A stretch of 44,934 nt of DNA from DATAPE01 sp034667525 (GTDB taxonomy: Bacteria > Actinomycetota > CADDZG01 > WHSQ01), in assembly GCA_034667525.1 (NCBI GenBank), contig JAXDJO010000012.1, positions 1-44,934 on the forward strand, in the 5' to 3' direction. A model generated the notes under the pieces. It made no database searches, was not told the origin of the DNA, and saw nothing but the letters and a program-made list of their open reading frames with translations. This document shows, in pieces, positions 41,443 to 44,934 of the stretch. Both the position numbers and the translations under genes were made by a program. The number at the start of each line of letters is the position of its first letter. Positions within the stretch are counted from its first letter, which is position 1.

Positions 41443-42534
41443 TTATGCCTGCGACGCGTCCGCAGAGATCGCATCGGCTCCGATCGCCCCCGCTGCCCCC
41501 GCGGCCAAGATCGCCACACGTCCATCCTTCATCGGCCGTCCCATGGAGCGAACATCCACCCCCGCCTCCTCCAGCAACCTCAGGCCCCCATCACCGCCGG
41601 CGCCAACCAACGCGTGACGATCCGCGAGGCCGTGACTCCGGAGCTGAGCCCACAGCGTCTCCGACAGCTCGGGAGGCAGATCGGGCACGGCAACGGTGGC
41701 ACGCGATCGCGACGCGATCGTGAGAGCGGTCATCGTGTGATGGCTGACTCCGTGATGGCGCGGGCGCTGATCCGAGAACGACACTCGCAGACAGGCGACG
41801 GGCTTTCCATGCAACGCGGCTGCGGCATCGAGCACCTGACCCTGCTCTATGCCGCTGAATCCAAGCACGGTGTCGGTCCCGACCACGCCGGGCCCCATCG
41901 CGACGATCGCAACGTCGGCCCGTCCGACCACCCGTGCAGCAGCCAATCCGCTGAAGACGTTCACCGCCTCCAGGTCGCCGCCGAAGGCATGGCCGACGGT
42001 GCAGGTCAGGTCGATAAAGCCTTCCTTCTGCAGAGTTCGAACGAGGTTGCTCCAGGCCAATGGCAGGCTTCCCGCATCGGTCATCACATAGGCAATGACG
42101 GCCTTCGGCAACTTCTCCCTGATACCTGCTGCCACTCCGGCTATCTGAGAATGAAGGCCGCAGGCGATCACCGGCATCCCCTCGATGGAGACGATCTTCT
42201 CTAGGGAAGAATGGTGGGAGCTCTCCGGCGCTTCAACGGAGGCGACCTCGGTCTGCCACGGTGTGTAGCGCATCTTGATGATGTGACCGGGCCCCCGCTC
42301 GAGGGAGCCGGCGCCATCGAGATTCCATAACAGGAAGCCCTCTCCCCCAGTTCCCAGGTCAAGCTCTAGGGCGGTCGTGTTGACGACGACGCGGTCCCCC
42401 GATCGGACAGGACCGATCATGGAGGGAAATCCCACTGCAGCGATGGTCCCGGAATCGGTTTCGACGTGCACTTTTACCAGCTGCGGTGAGGACTCCACGA
42501 TGCTCACGACCGTGCCTTCGCGGAAGGCGCCCAT
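41443..42534 (-). CDS. DUF3866 family protein
   Basis: 363 residues of the DUF3866 family, known almost only in Actinomycetota and without assigned function. A small beta-rich start (1-75) with VVNTTALELDLGTGG is followed by alpha/beta repeats including CGLHSQIAGVAAGIRE, CTVGHAFGGDLEAVNVFSGL and AMGPGVVGTDTVLGFSGIEQG. There are no membrane helices. ATG 42534 overlaps the pafA stop (TGATG), so it is coupled to the Pup ligase gene and sits between pafA and pafB. An accessory role in pupylation or its regulation is only an inference from position. Confidence 0.85.
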   Translation of the reverse strand: MGAFREGTVVSIVESSPQLVKVHVETDSGTIAAVGFPSMIGPVRSGDRVVVNTTALELDLGTGGEGFLLWNLDGAGSLERGPGHIIKMRYTPWQTEVASVEAPESSHHSSLEKIVSIEGMPVIACGLHSQIAGVAAGIREKLPKAVIAYVMTDAGSLPLAWSNLVRTLQKEGFIDLTCTVGHAFGGDLEAVNVFSGLAAARVVGRADVAIVAMGPGVVGTDTVLGFSGIEQGQVLDAAAALHGKPVACLRVSFSDQRPRHHGVSHHTMTALTIASRSRATVAVPDLPPELSETLWAQLRSHGLADRHALVGAGGDGGLRLLEEAGVDVRSMGRPMKDGRVAILAAGAAGAIGADAISADASQA

Positions 42535-43886
42535 CAGAGTGACGCTATGAGCTTCTGAACCCGTTCGTCCTGGAATCGGAAGGGGTCTTTGCAGAGCACT
42601 GTTCGCTGGGCCTGGTCGTTGAGCTTCAGGTGCACCCAATCGACGGTGAAGTCTCGCCTTTTGCGCTTTGCGGCGCGGATGAATTCACCCCGCAGCTTCG
42701 CGCGCGTCGTTTGCGGTGGCTCCTGAATCGCTCGTTGGACGTCTTCCTCGTCGCACATTCGCTCAGCCATTCCGCGACGTTCAAGGATGTAATAGAGACC
42801 GCGTTTGCGATCCACGTCATGATAGGCAAGATCCATCAACGCGATCCTGGGATGCGCCAACGAGATCTCGTGACGACCCCTGAAGTCCTCGATGAGCTTC
42901 CTCTTTGCGATCCAATCCACCTGTGTTGCGAGCTTCTCCTGATCATGCTCCAGGCTGTCGATCGCGTGTTCCCACATATGAGCGATGTTCTTCAAGATGT
43001 GGTCGTCGCGCTGATCCACCCACCGGAGAGCCTTCTCGAGGTATTCCTTCTGCATATCGAGCGCCGACGCCTCGCGCCCATTGGCCAAACGAACCCGGCG
43101 TCTGCAGGTTGTGTCATGAGATATCTCCCGGATGGCTCGGATGGGGTTCTCGAGCGTCATGTCCCGAATCTGCACGCCCTCCTCGACCATCCGCAACAGC
43201 AGGGCCGTCGCTCCGACCTTCAGATAAGACGACCACTCGTTCATGTTGGAATCGCCCACGATCACATGGAGACGCCGGTACCTTTCTGCGTCCGCGTGCG
43301 GTTCGTCTCGAGTATTGATGATCGGTCGGGACCTGGTCGTGGCCGAGGACACCCCCTCCCAGATGTGTTCCGCTCGCTGCGAGATACAGAACAGAGCGCC
43401 ACGCGCGGTCTGCAATACCTTTCCGGCCCCCGCGAAGATCTGGCGGGTCACGAAGAACGGGATCATCACCTCGGCAAGTCGGCCGAACTCCCCATATCTC
43501 GAGACCAGGTAGTTCTCGTGACTTCCATAAGAGTTGCCCGCCGAGTCCGTATTGTTCTTGAACAGGTAGATATCACCCGAGATGCCCTCTTCACGCAATC
43601 TGGCCTCAGCCGCCTTCAGAAGGCCCTCGAGGATCCTTTCCCCGGCTTTGTCGTGGACAACGAGGTCGTAGACCGTGTCGCATTCCGGCGTGGCGTATTC
43701 GGGGTGCGAACCCACATCGAGGTAGAGGCGCGCCCCGTTCTCGAGGAAGACGTTGGAAGACCGGCCCCAGGAAACGACCCTTCGGAACAGGTAACGAGCC
43801 ACTTCATCGGGGGACAAGCGCCGCTGCCCGCGGAACGTGCAAGTAACCCCGTACTCGTTCTCGGTTCCGAAGATGCGCCTTTCCAT
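42534..43886 (-). CDS. pafA: Pup--protein ligase PafA
   Basis: Attaches the C-terminal Glu of Pup to substrate lysines with ATP, marking them for the proteasome. The 450-residue protein has E9 in FGTENEYGV (metal/ATP site) and D57 in ARLYLDVGSHPEYATPECD, the catalytic aspartate at the same number as in Mycobacterium. NNTDSAGNSYGSHENYL and the HLKLNDQAQRTVLCKDPF C-terminal domain are also present. ATG 43886 is 81 bases after the small membrane peptide gene. Dop and Pup themselves are not in the window. Confidence 0.96.
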   Translation of the reverse strand: MERRIFGTENEYGVTCTFRGQRRLSPDEVARYLFRRVVSWGRSSNVFLENGARLYLDVGSHPEYATPECDTVYDLVVHDKAGERILEGLLKAAEARLREEGISGDIYLFKNNTDSAGNSYGSHENYLVSRYGEFGRLAEVMIPFFVTRQIFAGAGKVLQTARGALFCISQRAEHIWEGVSSATTRSRPIINTRDEPHADAERYRRLHVIVGDSNMNEWSSYLKVGATALLLRMVEEGVQIRDMTLENPIRAIREISHDTTCRRRVRLANGREASALDMQKEYLEKALRWVDQRDDHILKNIAHMWEHAIDSLEHDQEKLATQVDWIAKRKLIEDFRGRHEISLAHPRIALMDLAYHDVDRKRGLYYILERRGMAERMCDEEDVQRAIQEPPQTTRAKLRGEFIRAAKRKRRDFTVDWVHLKLNDQAQRTVLCKDPFRFQDERVQKLIASL

Positions 43887-43924
43887 CCGCTCAGGATAAA
43901 GCGGGCAGGCTGCAGGAGGGGTAT

Positions 43925-43957
43925 GAGCTGCGCCGGCGCAGGAATCCGGCGCAGCTC
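43925..43957. terminator. Perfect 12-base-pair hairpin between the 25-residue peptide gene and pafA
   Basis: GAGCTGCGCCGG (43925-43936) and CCGGCGCAGCTC (43946-43957) are exact inverted repeats with a nine-base loop. The hairpin starts 11 bases after the peptide stop and ends 39 bases before the pafA start on the minus strand. There is no T-tract. It could be a GC-type terminator, an attenuator lowering pafA relative to prcA, or an mRNA processing or stability element. Confidence 0.6.
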
Positions 43958-43967
43958 GAACTCTGGA

Positions 43968-44045
43968 CTAGACGCCGCGCCCGCGAACGAAATACAGCAC
44001 GATCGCGATGATTCCGATGATTGCGAGGATCAAGATGATTGACAA
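43968..44045 (-). CDS. 25-residue hydrophobic membrane peptide
   Basis: TTG 44045 has AGGAGG nine bases upstream and opens a 25-codon frame ending at TAG. The product is a single membrane helix: SIILILAIIGIIAIVLYF followed by the basic end VRGRGV, a positive-inside anchor. Too short for ordinary gene finders. It lies between the acidic protein downstream of prcA and pafA. No homologue is known to me. The strong ribosome site, uninterrupted helix and typical basic end argue that it is made. Confidence 0.6.
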   Translation of the reverse strand: MSIILILAIIGIIAIVLYFVRGRGV

Positions 44046-44152
44046 TGCCCAAGCCTCCTCTCGATGTCGTTGGGAGATGCCTGCCCCCAGGAACGCTACG
44101 CGAAACCAAGGTTCAGGACCCGGCTTTCAAAAGAAGACCAAGCTCCCCGTCG

Positions 44153-44377
44153 CTAGGCCCCCGCTTGACCCTCCGCTTGCTTGTCGAATTCGTCGTGTTC
44201 GGGCTCCAGCGCGGGCCCCGTCGGCTCGTCCACCGTGGGCTTACCGCTGGGGTCGCCGGAGGGGCTTTCCCCGCGATCGGTGGGGGCTGGGTCGCCGTCC
44301 CGATCGCTTGAACCTCCCTCCTCGCCTTCGGGGGCCCGAGACTTCTCTTCGGAGCTTTCGTCATGCATCTGGATCAT
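44153..44377 (-). CDS. 74-residue acidic disordered protein coupled to prcA
   Basis: Its ATG overlaps the prcA stop (ATGA), so it is the next gene of the proteasome operon. The product is almost wholly Glu, Asp, Ser, Gly and Pro, with EPEHDEFDKQAEGQAGA at the end, and should be disordered. It resembles Pup in acidity and size but lacks the C-terminal GGQ/GGE and the coiled-coil LL-x-EID segment, so I do not call it Pup. Possible roles are a proteasome partner or gate regulator. Base use is like its neighbours. Confidence 0.6.
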   Translation of the reverse strand: MIQMHDESSEEKSRAPEGEEGGSSDRDGDPAPTDRGESPSGDPSGKPTVDEPTGPALEPEHDEFDKQAEGQAGA

Positions 44378-44934
44378 GCGCCCTTTCCGGAAACGAGCTT
44401 GGTGAGCTCGGTATTGTCCAGACGCCGGAACTTTCTGCGTCCAAGGGTCCGGTCGAGGACTCCCACCTCGAGGCTCTCCGGCGGCATCTCCCGGCCTTCC
44501 ACGGAATTCAAAGCTTCGTTGCCGAGCTTGATCGCACCGGCGAAACTCGGAGGCTTCTTCGGATACTTCTCCCCCAGATAGGTGCCCAAAGCCTCGGATT
44601 GACCTCCCATAGCCACCCATCCCGTCCGGTCCGTAACGGAGCCATCGAAGAGGATGTGGAAGAGCTCGTTCGTTTCCGTCCGATCGCCCACTGCTGCAAC
44701 GAGGATCTCGCACTCGTACGGCTTCAATTCGGCAGTGAAGATATTGCCGAGCGTTTGCGAGTAAGCATTGGCAAGGCCCTTGGCCGTGACGTCCTCTCGT
44801 GAGTACGAGTAGCCCTTCACGTCAACCAGCCGGATCCCGCCGATGCGGAGCTGCTCGAACTCGTTGAACTTGCCTACCCCTGCGAACGCGATCTTGTCGT
44901 AAATCTCGGAGATCTTGTGCAGTGTCGCGGACGG
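44374..44934 (-). CDS. prcA: Proteasome alpha subunit PrcA (partial, 3' end)
   Basis: The frame is open from the window edge and gives the last 186 residues. HKISEIYDKIAFAGVGKFNEFEQLRIGGIRL and GYSYSREDV are the conserved actinobacterial alpha-subunit blocks, followed by ELKPYECEILVAAVG and the helical end. The N-terminal gate lies outside the window. The alpha ring caps the beta ring, and in this lineage receives substrates unfolded by Mpa/ARC. Ends in an ATGA overlap with the acidic protein gene. Confidence 0.95.
   Translation of the reverse strand, partial: PSATLHKISEIYDKIAFAGVGKFNEFEQLRIGGIRLVDVKGYSYSREDVTAKGLANAYSQTLGNIFTAELKPYECEILVAAVGDRTETNELFHILFDGSVTDRTGWVAMGGQSEALGTYLGEKYPKKPPSFAGAIKLGNEALNSVEGREMPPESLEVGVLDRTLGRRKFRRLDNTELTKLVSGKGA

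Noticed and set aside
44153..44377. Pup (prokaryotic ubiquitin-like protein) identity for the acidic protein after prcA
   Set aside because: It does not end in GGQ or GGE and lacks the conserved C-terminal helix of Pup; Pup normally lies before prcB, outside this window.

Overview
The window reads as one contiguous chromosomal segment of a high-GC, deep-branching member of the Actinomycetota. The evidence is the bacterial proteasome/pupylation block (prcA, pafA, pafB, pafC), a gcvH-garA-ftsR-DUF151-MerR block in the same order as Mycobacterium Rv1826-Rv1830, the rluB-cmk-der trio, adjacent lnt and ppm genes, and the pafA-pafB-pafC-tatA-tatC-helY order. A glycine decarboxylase split into two subunits, an archaeal/eukaryal-type prolyl-tRNA synthetase and an amino-acid-fermentation type lysine operon argue against a close relative of Mycobacterium or Streptomyces. 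No prophage, insertion sequence, CRISPR array or rRNA was seen.

Plus-strand part (1-14.5 kb): end of an rluB-like gene; a 667-base stretch without a recognisable gene; cmk-der; tRNA-Pro(GGG); a CDP-alcohol phosphatidyltransferase; gcvH; garA-like FHA protein; ftsR-like MerR; hpt; a DUF151 nuclease; a second MerR; a PD-(D/E)XK-like protein; then gcvT-gcvPA-gcvPB. With gcvH these supply the T, P and H components of the glycine cleavage system. A PIG-V-type mannosyltransferase and a secreted two-domain multicopper oxidase follow.

Minus-strand part (14.7-18.5 kb): a VOC protein and a DUF3072 protein behind a perfect LexA box, a small membrane protein, ppm, lnt with Ser at the position of the catalytic Cys, and a DUF4193 protein. 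The plus-strand proS gene (18.7-20.1 kb) follows.

Lysine operon (20.1-27.6 kb, minus): kamA-kdd-amidohydrolase-kamD-kamE-kal, nearly all with 1-4 base overlaps, followed by a HAD hydrolase. A divergent Lrp regulator shares the kamA promoter region. The operon encodes conversion of L-lysine through beta-lysine and 3,5-diaminohexanoate to 5-amino-3-oxohexanoate, plus the last deamination to crotonyl-CoA. The cleavage enzyme kce is absent, and an amidohydrolase not known from this pathway is embedded in the operon. An acyl-CoA dehydrogenase (28.7-29.9 kb) and a thiolase (32.9-34.1 kb) could use the crotonyl/acetoacetyl-CoA products.

Proteasome/Tat block (34.2-44.9 kb, minus): read 5' to 3' it runs prcA (cut by the window end), a 74-residue acidic protein, a 25-residue membrane peptide, pafA, DUF3866, pafB, pafC, a zinc-ribbon protein, tatA/B, tatC, a basic single-pass membrane protein and a HelY-type helicase. 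Several genes show homologous sequence upstream of every ATG, GTG or TTG (residues 7500, lnt, helY, the mannosyltransferase), and several have a TANNNT hexamer 6-7 bases before the start codon, suggesting leaderless mRNAs.
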